Source: JADGGM01 sp025449955
GTDB taxonomy: Bacteria > Gemmatimonadota > Gemmatimonadetes > Gemmatimonadales > Gemmatimonadaceae
NCBI GenBank assembly: GCA_036554285.1
Contig: DATBNO010000060.1
Coordinates: 14,169-78,168, forward strand
Length of the DNA: 64,000 bases
Direction: 5' to 3'
Both the position numbers and the translations under genes were made by a program. The notes under the pieces were generated by a model. The model saw nothing but the letters and a program-made list of their open reading frames with translations, was not told where the DNA came from and searched no databases. This document shows positions 39,115 through 48,048 of the stretch, piece by piece. Positions within the stretch are counted from its first letter, which is position 1, and each line of letters begins with the position of its first letter.

Positions 39115-40208
39115 TCGATAAACAATAACTTCAATCCGTGCTTGCTCGCGAATGTGCGCGCGTTGGTCTGGATGGCCACCCAGTCCGCGCCCGTGATCTT
39201 TGCTTTGCCGCCGGCGGCTTGGGGCACGTCGTCTTTGGCCGAGATGCAGAGCGTCGTCGCGCCGCCGCGAAATGCGAGCGGTTCGAAGAGGTGCGCCTCG
39301 AGCAGCAGCGCTTCCTTGTCCGTGTCGGTGAGTTGGGCGCCGCGGAGGCAGCTGCTCAACAGGTCGGTGCGCATCGAGGGCACGGCCTTGAGAAACACCG
39401 CGGCTAACGCGTCGTATGAGATCTGATCCTCGGCGCTCACGTGGGCGTTGCCGGCAATGTTGCCGAACGTATCGCCGCCGAAGTACAGGGCGTCGCGTTT
39501 GAATTTGTCGTTGAGCACCAGAAAGCTGTGCCCGTACCGTGTGGTGGATCCGTGCGGCCGTCGGCCGTAGTTCAACGCCGCGAAAATCTGTTTGGTCTTC
39601 GGGTCGAACTGCGGATTGGTCGCCGTGTACGTGCCGGCGGCGGTCTTGCTCAGGGCGCCGGGCGCCATCTTGAGCACGGCGTCGCCGAAGCCGCGACCCT
39701 GTGGCGCCAGGCCGCGCCCGGGCTGTTGCGACTGCTGCGCCTTGATGTCGTACTTCTGCCACTGGCCGCCTAACCCCTGCATCTTGAAGTCGGCGTCGAC
39801 GGCGCTCTTGGGGAAGGTCGCCGCATCGTCGGCGGCCACGCGGAACGACGCGGGATTGAGCGCGGAGTCTGCGAGCTGCATCTGTCCGCCGGTCACCGCG
39901 CGCTCGTACATCTGCGTGTACGTGTCGTAGTTGTTCGGCGTCATGAACCAGCGCGGCGCTTCCAAATTGATGGTGAGCGGCGCCGACTGAAGCCGCGCGG
40001 TCATCTTCATGAACGCATCCTCCAGCTGCTGGCGCGACGCCTTTCGCAACGACGGCTCGGTGGCCTTGAGTGCATCGAGGGTTGGCGTCAGCAACTTGGA
40101 GATCGCGCGGCGGTTGATCTCCACGATCCGAGCATTCACGAATGCGTGCTGCACCGCGTTCGTCTTGGAACCGGATGTCCACGGCGCTTGTTGGTCTCCG
40201 CCTGGCAT
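39111..40208 (-). CDS. DUF3626-like protein of the T6SS operon
   Basis: A 365-residue soluble protein. IFAALNYGRRPHGSTTRYGHSFLVLN resembles the DUF3626 signature (ALN-x-RRP-x-G...RFG-S...L), followed by YFGGDTFGN. No membrane segment or signal peptide is seen. It lies between tssM and the BRCT kinase, coupled to the latter by a GTGA overlap. It could be a regulatory protein or an effector with toxin activity. The family link is from memory and moderate. Confidence 0.5.
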   Translation of the reverse strand: MPGGDQQAPWTSGSKTNAVQHAFVNARIVEINRRAISKLLTPTLDALKATEPSLRKASRQQLEDAFMKMTARLQSAPLTINLEAPRWFMTPNNYDTYTQMYERAVTGGQMQLADSALNPASFRVAADDAATFPKSAVDADFKMQGLGGQWQKYDIKAQQSQQPGRGLAPQGRGFGDAVLKMAPGALSKTAAGTYTATNPQFDPKTKQIFAALNYGRRPHGSTTRYGHSFLVLNDKFKRDALYFGGDTFGNIAGNAHVSAEDQISYDALAAVFLKAVPSMRTDLLSSCLRGAQLTDTDKEALLLEAHLFEPLAFRGGATTLCISAKDDVPQAAGGKAKITGADWVAIQTNARTFASKHGLKLLFIE

Positions 40209-40274
40209 GGAACCTCGCGAAGGTGAAGGTATTGGCGTTCGCTTTCCGTTAGACCATGAGCGTAGAAGCCGGAC

Positions 40275-43200
40275 CTACTGCACGACGCGACTCACGCACG
40301 AGAACCCGGAGAAGAATCCCTTGCGCAGCACGGGCGGCACGTTGTTGAGTCCGACGTCCAGCCCGACCTTCGCACCGGCGCTGTTCCCCGGAATGTTCCA
40401 CTCCGCGCGATAGTCGGTGGCCAACGGTTCCCACGATGCGGCGGCGCCGAACATCTGGAGCACCGCCCACGTGCCGTGGAAGCTCACGACGTTCGCCCAC
40501 GCATTCCCCTGCTCGACGGCGATCGTCGCCTCGCTGGTCGGCTGGAACATCCAGGTGAACTGGTGCGGCTTGACGGCCGCGGCATAGTCCACCGTATTCC
40601 CGTCGCCCACCACGCGCAACCGGCCGCTCTGCGGCATGAGGTAGTTGGTGAGCGTCAGCGTTAGGCGCGGCTCGGTGGCGCCCGCGGGGAAGATGGCCGC
40701 CGAGAACTGCGCGGCGCGGTTGAAGAACGAGAGGAACGCGGGATTCACGTTCAACGTCCCGCCCGACTTCGCGGCGAACGTGCTGCCCTGCGGCTGGATC
40801 ACGTTCTGGAGCGCGTCGTTGTAGTACGTCCACAAGGATCCCGTATTCGGCTTGAAGACGGCCGATACTTCGTCCAACGACGCCTGGATCGGGGAGCGCT
40901 CGTTGAACGGATACTTGGCGAAGAGGCCGGCGTTCCGCGAGCAGAACGTTTGCGCTTTCCCGTTGAGCTGGCCGGCGCCGTAGCTGCGCAGGTACGGGTC
41001 GATGCTCGCCAGCGGCTCGGTGAGGAGGCGTTGCACGGCCGTCGCGACGGCCGGCTCGCGGCCCACGACGAATCCCTGCGCCAGCTTCTGCGCCTCGGCG
41101 CGCGCGGCATTGGCGTTCTGCGTCGCGTTGGCGATCGCGCCCTCCGATTGCCCCGGCGGCGCGGTGGCCACCTGGCCTAACGAGCCCTGGAGCGTGAGCA
41201 GCGCCGCCATGTACGACTGCACCGGCGGCCCGATCAACTTGTCCGTCTGGCCCGGCGGCACCACGGCGTGCGCCGGCTGCAACGCGTTGCCGATCGCCGT
41301 GTCGGTGCTCGTGTTCTGCGACGCGATCGAGATGAGCGACAGGAGCGGCGACTGATTGCCCGACAGTTGGGCGAGCTTGGCCGCGGCATCGCTGACGCTG
41401 CCGTAGCGCGCGATCGTCGCGCCCTGCAGGTAGTCGCGCCAGGCCGCGATGTAGTCGCCATCGTATCGTGCGCGAAGGTCCGCCAGCGCCTTGGTCTTGT
41501 CGACCTGGCTCGGCGGCTCGTCGCCCAACACCCAGCGCTCGCCCTGGAAGAAGCGATCCGCGCTGCCTAACGCTCGCTGCATGGCCGCGTATCCCGGCTT
41601 GGTGAACGCGCCGCGGACCGTGTTGCGCTCGATGATGTACGCCGACGAGCCGGGCACCATCTTGTTGAACTGGATGGCGGCGTTGCCGCTGTCCGCTTCG
41701 GCCAGCATCGCCTGATAGATCGGCTCGATGCCGGTGAACTGCCGGAGGAACGAGCGCGCGCGACCGACGAGCGCCGTGTCGGCGGGAAACGAGAACGGGT
41801 CGCCTAACGGGAGCTCGCGCGCATAGAACGCGAACTGGCGCTGCGCCAGCTGGCTCTGCGTCGAATCCGCCGAGCGCACGCCGGACCACTGGGTGAGCAG
41901 CACCGGGGCCAGGAAATCCTCGGTGCTCCGCTCGGGATTGCTCGTCGTGATGAGATACGCCTTGAGCACGCGGTAGGTGCTGCCGTAGTCGTCCGTTGGG
42001 CGGGGCGCCGGCGGCACCGCGCGCAGCGCCGATCCGAGGGCGCCGCGCGTGTCCTCGAACAGCAGCTTGTCGAACGACGCGAAGTACGCGCGCCGCGCGT
42101 CGGGCAAGATCGCGCTGCCGGAATACAATCCCCACTCGAGGCCGGTCGGCGGGCCGTTGCGCTCGTAGTCGCGCAGTGTCTGGAGCTGCGCGCGCAGCGC
42201 GTCCAACCGTTGCAGCGTCTCGACGGTCGGCGCGCCCGTGCCGGATGCGACGGTCATCGCCGCGTGCACGTCGGACGCCGTATCGCCCGCCAGCCGGCGA
42301 TTGGCCGACCACGATATCGTGAAGCCCAACGCGACGACCACGCCCGCGGCCGTCGCCAATCCCAGCGCGACGCGGCGCAGCGTGTTGACCCGGGCGCCGC
42401 CCTTGGTCACGTTCATCGCGGCGCGGTCGCCTAACAGAACATCCGTGAACAGGCGGCCCAGGAATACCCATTGCGGAACCTTGCGCGTGGCGGCCGCCGG
42501 CGCGGCGCGGACCTGCGCCGCCAACTGCTCGGTCCGGAACACCGCCGTCGCCGACCGCGCTTCCGGACGCGACTGTAACGCCGCCGCCGCCGCGGCGGGT
42601 GCCGCGTCGTTGATGAACACCGGGCGCACGCCCGCGAAATAGTATCCCCGCAGGAACGGACTCACCTGCAATTGACTGGGCCGGCACAGCTCGACCAGGA
42701 ATTGCGTGACGACGGCGCCGGTTTTTCGCAGCTCGCGCGGGAATTCGTACGCACCCGGCTTGGGCTCGGCAGCCGCCTCGCGTCCGAGATACTGGATGCG
42801 CTTGTCGGCCAGCGACACGAAGAGCCGCTGGAAGGAATCGGCGATGCGCTTGCCCTGGCGATCGGCGTAGAGTCCAACGGCACCGGCATCCGCCGGCAGC
42901 GTGACGCCCACCACTTCGCGCGCTTCGTCGGTGGAAAAGTTGCGCACGTAGTCGGCGAAGTACGCGATGCGATCGGCCTTGGTGAACACCACGTACACCG
43001 GGAGCCGGATGCCCAACCCGCGCGCCAGCTCGCTCAGCCGCTCGCGGAGCATCTTGCCTAACGCAACCGCCTGTTCGCTCGCGCCGGGCTGCACCAGGTG
43101 GTCGCAGCTCACGCATACCACGGCGAGCCGTGACGCCTGCGAGCCGCCGCCGAACACGGCCGCCAGCCGGCGCGGCTGCACGTGGCGGATGAGACGCGCG

Positions 43201-43706
43201 AAGCGGGACGGGTCGGCGGCCAACGGACCGCCCGCCTCGACGAACACGGTATCCCGCGCGTACCAGACGTTGACGCCCTTGGTGGGCGCCACGGTATCGT
43301 CGCGCGACACGCCGCCGGCGAGCAATTCGGCCTCGAGCCCCGAGCGCGCGACGAGGGTCGTCTTGGCGCTGCCTTCGGCGCCTAACAGAATGACCATCGG
43401 CGATCGGGCGAGCGTGCCCGCGGCCTTGCCGCCGGCGCGCGACGCGGCCAACTGCGCACGCGCGGCGTTCATCGCCGCGTCGATGTCGTCGGTCCGCGTG
43501 CCGGGCGCCGTTGCCGGCGCGAGCTGCCGCAACAGATACCACACGACGAATCCGGTTGCGACCGCGCCCAATATCCAGAGGCCGGCACGGAACACCCAGA
43601 TGTCGGGCGACTTGAGCTTGAGCGCCGCGCCCAAGAACCACACGGCGATCACGAAGACCAGGAAGACCGCCGCGGCAATCACCCAGATTTTCGCCTTACG
43701 CGACAT
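40275..43706 (-). CDS. tssM: TssM (IcmF), T6SS membrane complex
   Basis: A 1143-residue inner-membrane protein, typical TssM length. Two N-terminal helices (IWVIAAAVFLVFVIAVWFLG and VFRAGLWILGAVATGFVVWY) and a third near residue 460 flank a cytosolic NTPase-like domain with an intact P-loop, GAEGSAKTT. The large periplasmic C-terminal region has the TssM/IcmF order, including QFFSAAIFPAGATEPRL-like strands near the end. It forms the trans-envelope channel with TssL. No tssJ lipoprotein gene is in the window. Confidence 0.92.
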   Translation of the reverse strand: MSRKAKIWVIAAAVFLVFVIAVWFLGAALKLKSPDIWVFRAGLWILGAVATGFVVWYLLRQLAPATAPGTRTDDIDAAMNAARAQLAASRAGGKAAGTLARSPMVILLGAEGSAKTTLVARSGLEAELLAGGVSRDDTVAPTKGVNVWYARDTVFVEAGGPLAADPSRFARLIRHVQPRRLAAVFGGGSQASRLAVVCVSCDHLVQPGASEQAVALGKMLRERLSELARGLGIRLPVYVVFTKADRIAYFADYVRNFSTDEAREVVGVTLPADAGAVGLYADRQGKRIADSFQRLFVSLADKRIQYLGREAAAEPKPGAYEFPRELRKTGAVVTQFLVELCRPSQLQVSPFLRGYYFAGVRPVFINDAAPAAAAAALQSRPEARSATAVFRTEQLAAQVRAAPAAATRKVPQWVFLGRLFTDVLLGDRAAMNVTKGGARVNTLRRVALGLATAAGVVVALGFTISWSANRRLAGDTASDVHAAMTVASGTGAPTVETLQRLDALRAQLQTLRDYERNGPPTGLEWGLYSGSAILPDARRAYFASFDKLLFEDTRGALGSALRAVPPAPRPTDDYGSTYRVLKAYLITTSNPERSTEDFLAPVLLTQWSGVRSADSTQSQLAQRQFAFYARELPLGDPFSFPADTALVGRARSFLRQFTGIEPIYQAMLAEADSGNAAIQFNKMVPGSSAYIIERNTVRGAFTKPGYAAMQRALGSADRFFQGERWVLGDEPPSQVDKTKALADLRARYDGDYIAAWRDYLQGATIARYGSVSDAAAKLAQLSGNQSPLLSLISIASQNTSTDTAIGNALQPAHAVVPPGQTDKLIGPPVQSYMAALLTLQGSLGQVATAPPGQSEGAIANATQNANAARAEAQKLAQGFVVGREPAVATAVQRLLTEPLASIDPYLRSYGAGQLNGKAQTFCSRNAGLFAKYPFNERSPIQASLDEVSAVFKPNTGSLWTYYNDALQNVIQPQGSTFAAKSGGTLNVNPAFLSFFNRAAQFSAAIFPAGATEPRLTLTLTNYLMPQSGRLRVVGDGNTVDYAAAVKPHQFTWMFQPTSEATIAVEQGNAWANVVSFHGTWAVLQMFGAAASWEPLATDYRAEWNIPGNSAGAKVGLDVGLNNVPPVLRKGFFSGFSCVSRVVQ

Positions 43707-43742
43707 GACAGGACTGGTGCGGGGAAGCGAATGCCGGCGCGG

Positions 43743-44489
43743 TCACTTGGCCACCTCGGCGGCGGCGTCATGCACGGTGGCCACGGAGGACTTGAGCGAA
43801 GAGGAATAGAACGCGTACAAGGCGGCGGCGATCACGAACACGGCGATCATCGCGATGCCTAACCGCTTGGACCACACGTCGCCGCCGGCGCTCGGGATGT
43901 CGCCCGAGGGCGGCTTCCACGATGGCGACAGCTCGCCGAACGGTCCGCGAATGCGCTGCATCTTGTCCGCGACGCGCGACATCTGCGCGTGCAGCTCGCC
44001 GCCTTCGGTCGCACTGTATCGGCCGTGGAAACCGAGCAGCAGACAGAGCTGGAATACCTCGAGCACGTCGGCGAGATCTTCGGAGTCGGGTCGCGCCAAC
44101 AGATACTGCAGATTCTGAAAGAACAACTCGCCGCCCAGGTGTCCGCCGAAGATCTCATCCTGCAGCGGCTTGCGCGGCCAGTCGGCGAACATCGGCTGCG
44201 TGGAATTGAGCACCGACTCGTCGAGGAACGTCACGACGGCGTAGAGCACGAGGCGCACATCCTCGTCGGCATATCCCGCCTGTCGCGCTTGTTGCTCGGC
44301 CGCGCCCATCACTTGCTTCATGTGCGCGCGAAACGACTCGGCGTCGGCGGCGACTTGCCGGTTGGCTCTCAGCCTAACGGTGGCCGTGAGCACTTCCTGC
44401 ATCGCCAACGCGAGCTGGCCGCGGCGCGCGGACGGCGCCATCGATGATGCCGGAGCCGGCGCGGGAATTGTCTGAACCGGAATGGTCAT
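43743..44489 (-). CDS. tssL: TssL (DotU/IcmH), T6SS membrane complex
   Basis: A 248-residue protein. The cytosolic DotU domain contains VRLVLYAVVTFLDESVLNSTQPMFADWPRKPLQDEIFGGHLGGE and LFFQNLQYLLARPDSEDLADVLEVFQLCLLLGFHGRYS. A single C-terminal membrane helix (LGIAMIAVFVIAAALYAFYSS) follows. There is no peptidoglycan-binding extension after the helix. It is 28 bases after tssK and 36 before tssM. Confidence 0.93.
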   Translation of the reverse strand: MTIPVQTIPAPAPASSMAPSARRGQLALAMQEVLTATVRLRANRQVAADAESFRAHMKQVMGAAEQQARQAGYADEDVRLVLYAVVTFLDESVLNSTQPMFADWPRKPLQDEIFGGHLGGELFFQNLQYLLARPDSEDLADVLEVFQLCLLLGFHGRYSATEGGELHAQMSRVADKMQRIRGPFGELSPSWKPPSGDIPSAGGDVWSKRLGIAMIAVFVIAAALYAFYSSSLKSSVATVHDAAAEVAK

Positions 44490-44517
44490 TCGGGAATCCT
44501 GTCGTGACCTGGTACAG

Positions 44518-45873
44518 TCACGACTCGAGCAGGATCAGCACCTGGACGTCGGCGCCAGGGAGCGCATCGGGCACGTACACGCCGATCTCCTGCGTTTGCA
44601 CGAGCGTCTCCCAGCACGGACCGGCCTTGCTGATGGAGAAGTATTGCGAGTCGACGCGCGGCGAGAGCGCGGCGGGCGGCGCCGGCACGTGTTCCAACGT
44701 GAGACCGGGGAAGGCGCGCTTCACCAACTCCGGCGTGAACTTGGCCGAGCACACTTTGACGAATCGCGGCACGCGCGTGATCGTCTCCGCTTCGCCGGCG
44801 GACGACCGCAGCCCAAGGAACCAGCGCGCGCGGCCGAAGCATCGAGAGTCGCTCACCGGACCGGTGTACATGAACGCCGACGTCGAATGGAGCGGCACCG
44901 ACACACAGTTCGTCGGGATGATGATGTCGAGACTGGCGCGGATGTGCCGGTCGAGCGTGTCGAAGCACACGTCGAGATGATCGTGATCGTACGACGGCAG
45001 CATCCGCGGATGCGCATCGAGCGAGAACGTACACAACGCGCCGGCCAGCCGCGACATCTCGGCGTACACCTGCTCGGGGCGCGAGCGCTTCACCTGGACG
45101 TGGTGGCGCAGCGGGCCCAACGCCGAGTGGACCGCGTGCATGAGCCAGAACATCGCCACTTCGTGGCTGGCCCAGTCGCCTAACGATTGGCGGCCGGTGC
45201 CCGCGCCTAACGCAGCGCTCTTGGCGTCGAGCATCTCGACCAGTCGGCCGAGCATCGTCATCAGCCGTTCGCTGGCGCCGATCTGGAGGAGCGGCGGAAT
45301 GTAGTCCGTGTCGTAGACGAAACTTCCCCGGCCATCGCGGCGGACGCGCGCCACGGCGAGAGCGACGGTGCCGTCCTCGATCGACGTGTCGAGCGCCAGC
45401 CGGAAGTTCTTGCGGCCGAGCGTGACGGGCTTCTCGTCGTGTCCGGTGGTCTCGTCGAGCATGAGGTGCGGTTCGGACACGTACCGCGCACGCCGGCCAT
45501 CGGCACCGGCGGCGTCGGCGGGGATGCAGTTGGCGGCGTCACGCCGATACGGCGCAATCGTCAAGTAGACGACGTGGTTGTCGGACGTCGGCGAGAACAG
45601 GTCGCCGATGGCCAGCGGCGGCGGTGCGGCATCGCCGTCCGGAATGCGGAACGGCATGCCGTCGGGCATCACGCCGCGCGCGTGAATCATCGAGACGGTC
45701 CCGTTTCTGAGCGCGTTCGCATCGAGCTCGCTCCCAATGAGTCCGTAGGGCGCGAAGAAGAGATGCGACACCGCGAACTGGATCGAGTCCTCGAAGTAGC
45801 GATTCTGCGCCTGAAAGTGATGCTGGGCCAGGTGCATGCCCTCGCGCCACACCACTCTGGAGAGTTGCGTCAT
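44518..45873 (-). CDS. tssK: TssK, T6SS baseplate protein (first copy)
   Basis: A 451-residue baseplate protein. RVVWREGMHLAQHHFQAQNRYFEDSI is the conserved TssK N-terminus, and VPLHSTSAFMYTGPV, RFVKVCSAKFTPELVKRAFPGL and SQYFSISKAGPCWETL define the C-terminal neck and head. TssK docks the baseplate to TssLM. I chose ATG 45873. A second TssK of the same length, clearly divergent, is at 48049-49404. Confidence 0.93.
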   Translation of the reverse strand: MTQLSRVVWREGMHLAQHHFQAQNRYFEDSIQFAVSHLFFAPYGLIGSELDANALRNGTVSMIHARGVMPDGMPFRIPDGDAAPPPLAIGDLFSPTSDNHVVYLTIAPYRRDAANCIPADAAGADGRRARYVSEPHLMLDETTGHDEKPVTLGRKNFRLALDTSIEDGTVALAVARVRRDGRGSFVYDTDYIPPLLQIGASERLMTMLGRLVEMLDAKSAALGAGTGRQSLGDWASHEVAMFWLMHAVHSALGPLRHHVQVKRSRPEQVYAEMSRLAGALCTFSLDAHPRMLPSYDHDHLDVCFDTLDRHIRASLDIIIPTNCVSVPLHSTSAFMYTGPVSDSRCFGRARWFLGLRSSAGEAETITRVPRFVKVCSAKFTPELVKRAFPGLTLEHVPAPPAALSPRVDSQYFSISKAGPCWETLVQTQEIGVYVPDALPGADVQVLILLES

Positions 45874-46098
45874 TGAATGTCCGTAGGCCTGTCTCGCTCG
45901 ATCGGTCGCGCGATTTCGACGGGGCGGTCGCAACATCCGGCCGTGTCGGTTTGCGCGTGAGATGCGTTCTTGGCTATTGTAGACGATTCGGGTGAGGCGT
46001 TTGGTGTGCTGTCAGTCGTCCGGCGTGGAACCGCCGCCCGAATCGCACGAGGCCGCCACGCTGCGCGCGTGCCCTAACGTATGACCCACCACTAGTCG

Positions 46099-47769
46099 AT
46101 GACAAGCGCCGAGTTCAGCGCCCGATACCAACTGCTCAAGCCCGTTGCCGACGGAAAGGTCCGCACGCTCAACGCGTTGGCCGTGGCGACAGGGAAAGTC
46201 ATCATGGTGCATTATCTCGTTGGCTCCGCCGACGAGAATAACGCATTGCTCGCGCGCGTGCGCGCACTGCCCGAAGTCGGGCGGCTCAAAGTGATCGAGA
46301 CGCTGGATGTCGAAGGACACCCGGTGGTGGTGACGCAGTTCATTCAGGGCTTCGAGTCGCTCGAGGTGTGGCTTTCTTCGCACACGACCGGCGGATCGTC
46401 AGCGGCGCCTGGTGCGAAACAGATCAAGGTGACGATGCGTCGCCCGGACGAGGCCGAGCCGCGGCATGGATCGACGCAACCGATTCGCGCGGGCAGCGGC
46501 GGAGCGGGGAAGGTAGCCTCCCCGCCATCGCCACCGGTCGCGCCGCCGCCTTCGGCGGCGGGCGCGACCATGGCGATGACGCAGCCAATGGCGCCGGTCG
46601 CACCACGAACCCCCGCGGCGCCGCCGGCACCACCACCGGCTCCGCCGGTGGTGCCGCCCGCGCCGCCGCGTCCGCCCGCCGCGGCGGCTCCTTCGTCGTC
46701 GCCGCCCAACGACGCCGGCGAATTCACGCGACTCTTCAACTCGATGACCGGGAGTGCGCCTCCCGGCGCGACCGCACCGTCGCCGCGTCCGGCACCGCCG
46801 TCCTTCGCGCCGCCGCCGCCGCCACCGCCGCCACCAGCTCCCACTCGCTCCCCAGTCGCTCCGCCGTCCGTTAGTCAACCGGTCTCGGCGACCGTCGAAA
46901 AACCAGCGCCGCCGCCGCCGCCGCCGCCGCCGGTCGCGTTACCATCTCCGCCGCCGCCGCCGGCCGCCCAGCCCGGAGAGTTTACGCGCATCTTCCAGAA
47001 GGGCGGCTTCACCGGCAGCTCGACACCTCCGACACCGAGTGCGCCGCTCTACTCGCCTCCGGTTGGCGGGCCGAGCGCGCCGCGTCCGATGATTCCGACT
47101 CCGCCATCGGCCGCGCCGCCGCCGCCGTTCATGCCGGCGCCGAACGTGATGCCGCCCTCGCCGGCGCCGCGCGGTGCGAGTGCGACCGGTATGATGAGTG
47201 CGAGCCAGCCCAAACCATTCGAGGCGCCGCCGACCGTTCCGCCCGTCGCGCCCCCGCCGCCGACCCCTCCTGCTCCATTCATCCCGGAGCCGCGACTCGG
47301 CGCGATGGGCCTGCCCGGTATGCGTCCCCCGGCGCCATCGATGCCGCCCGCTCCGCACATGCCGCAGATGCCGCACGTTCCGCCCGCGCCGTCCGCGCCG
47401 CACTTCGGGATGATGCCCGGCGCGATGCCTTCGGTGCCGCATCCGCAGTCGTCGAGCGCACCCGGCTCATCGCCATCGGCCGCGCCGATGATTCCGGTGC
47501 CGACGCTCCCGCCGCCAGTGTTCGCCGCGTCCACTCCCGCCGCGCACGTCCCGAGCGAATTCACCCGCATCCTGAGCTCGGCCACGCCGCCCGCCGTGCC
47601 CGCCGTCCAGGCGCCGGCGCCTAACGCCACGCCTAACGCCACGCCTAACGCAGGGCCTAACGCCGCCCCCGCGCCCCACAAGCCGTCTTACATGCCGGTG
47701 GTCGTAGCGCTGAACGTCATATTCATTCTGGCGATCGCGCTCATCGCGTACTTCGTCGTGAAGAAATAG
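46099..47769 (+). CDS. Proline-rich tail-anchored protein with three EFTR motifs
   Basis: A 556-residue protein. Residues 1-95 (RYQLLKPVADGKVRTLNALAVATGKVIMVHYL ... VVVTQFIQGFESLEVWL) resemble the N-lobe of a protein kinase without catalytic parts. About 400 residues of Pro/Ala-rich disordered sequence follow. They contain three copies of a short motif: GEFTRLF (207-213), GEFTRIF (293-299), SEFTRIL (486-492). A C-terminal helix (VVVALNVIFILAIALIAYFV then VKK) anchors it in the membrane. It starts divergently from tssK. It may be a scaffold that recruits T6SS parts or kinases; this is inference. Confidence 0.6.
   Translation: MTSAEFSARYQLLKPVADGKVRTLNALAVATGKVIMVHYLVGSADENNALLARVRALPEVGRLKVIETLDVEGHPVVVTQFIQGFESLEVWLSSHTTGGSSAAPGAKQIKVTMRRPDEAEPRHGSTQPIRAGSGGAGKVASPPSPPVAPPPSAAGATMAMTQPMAPVAPRTPAAPPAPPPAPPVVPPAPPRPPAAAAPSSSPPNDAGEFTRLFNSMTGSAPPGATAPSPRPAPPSFAPPPPPPPPPAPTRSPVAPPSVSQPVSATVEKPAPPPPPPPPVALPSPPPPPAAQPGEFTRIFQKGGFTGSSTPPTPSAPLYSPPVGGPSAPRPMIPTPPSAAPPPPFMPAPNVMPPSPAPRGASATGMMSASQPKPFEAPPTVPPVAPPPPTPPAPFIPEPRLGAMGLPGMRPPAPSMPPAPHMPQMPHVPPAPSAPHFGMMPGAMPSVPHPQSSSAPGSSPSAAPMIPVPTLPPPVFAASTPAAHVPSEFTRILSSATPPAVPAVQAPAPNATPNATPNAGPNAAPAPHKPSYMPVVVALNVIFILAIALIAYFVVKK
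47619..47661 (+). repeat. Four near-tandem GCCTAAC heptamers
   Basis: GCCTAAC occurs at 47619, 47631, 47643 and 47655, exactly 12 bases apart, encoding PNATPNATPNAGPNA just before the membrane anchor of the tail-anchored protein. It is the densest cluster of the dispersed heptamer in the window. Confidence 0.9.
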
Positions 47770-48046
47770 GAGGCAGGGAAGCGCGCGCGCTCAGGGACAA
47801 GGGAACAGGGAACGGGGACAAGGGAACGGGGACAAGGGAACAGGGAAAAGGAACAGGGAAAAAGGAACAGGGAAAAACGAGGAAGAACATCAATGTGTTC
47901 AGCTTGGGAGAATCCCGGCCACTCGCCCCTTTCCCGTTTCCCCAAGGCGGCGTAGCCGCCGCTTCCCAAGCGCAAGCGCCTCCCCGTCGTTCGGCCGCTT
48001 CCCCAAGCGCAAGCGCTTCCCGTCGTTCGGCCGCTTCCCCGTCCCC
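47770..48046. repeat. GGGAACAGGG minisatellite and AAGCGCAAGCGCTTCCC units
   Basis: The first part (about 47776-47880) is a minisatellite of GGGAACAGGG, GGGGACAA and AAAGGAACAGGG words. The second part (about 47905-48046) holds CCTTTCCCGTTTCCCC and two copies of the palindromic unit AAGCGCAAGCGC(T/C)TCCC, plus two CGTCGTTCGGCCGCTTCCCC. The G-rich and C-rich halves can pair. It lies between the tail-anchored gene and the 3' end of the second tssK, where no gene is visible. The unit is shared with 30949-31083. Confidence 0.75.
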
Positions 48047-48048
48047 CG

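Noticed and set aside
38020..40182. An apparent 720-residue fusion upstream of the kinase
   Set aside because: The N-terminal part is a shadow of the DUF3626-like gene; the GTGA overlap at 39111-39114 gives the true kinase start.
40249..43641. A 1130-residue open frame inside tssM
   Set aside because: It is on the same strand in a different frame and is Arg/Gly-rich without domains; TssM is well supported.
47770..48046. The GGGAACAGGG array as a CRISPR array
   Set aside because: Units are short and adjacent, with no regular spacers and no cas genes.
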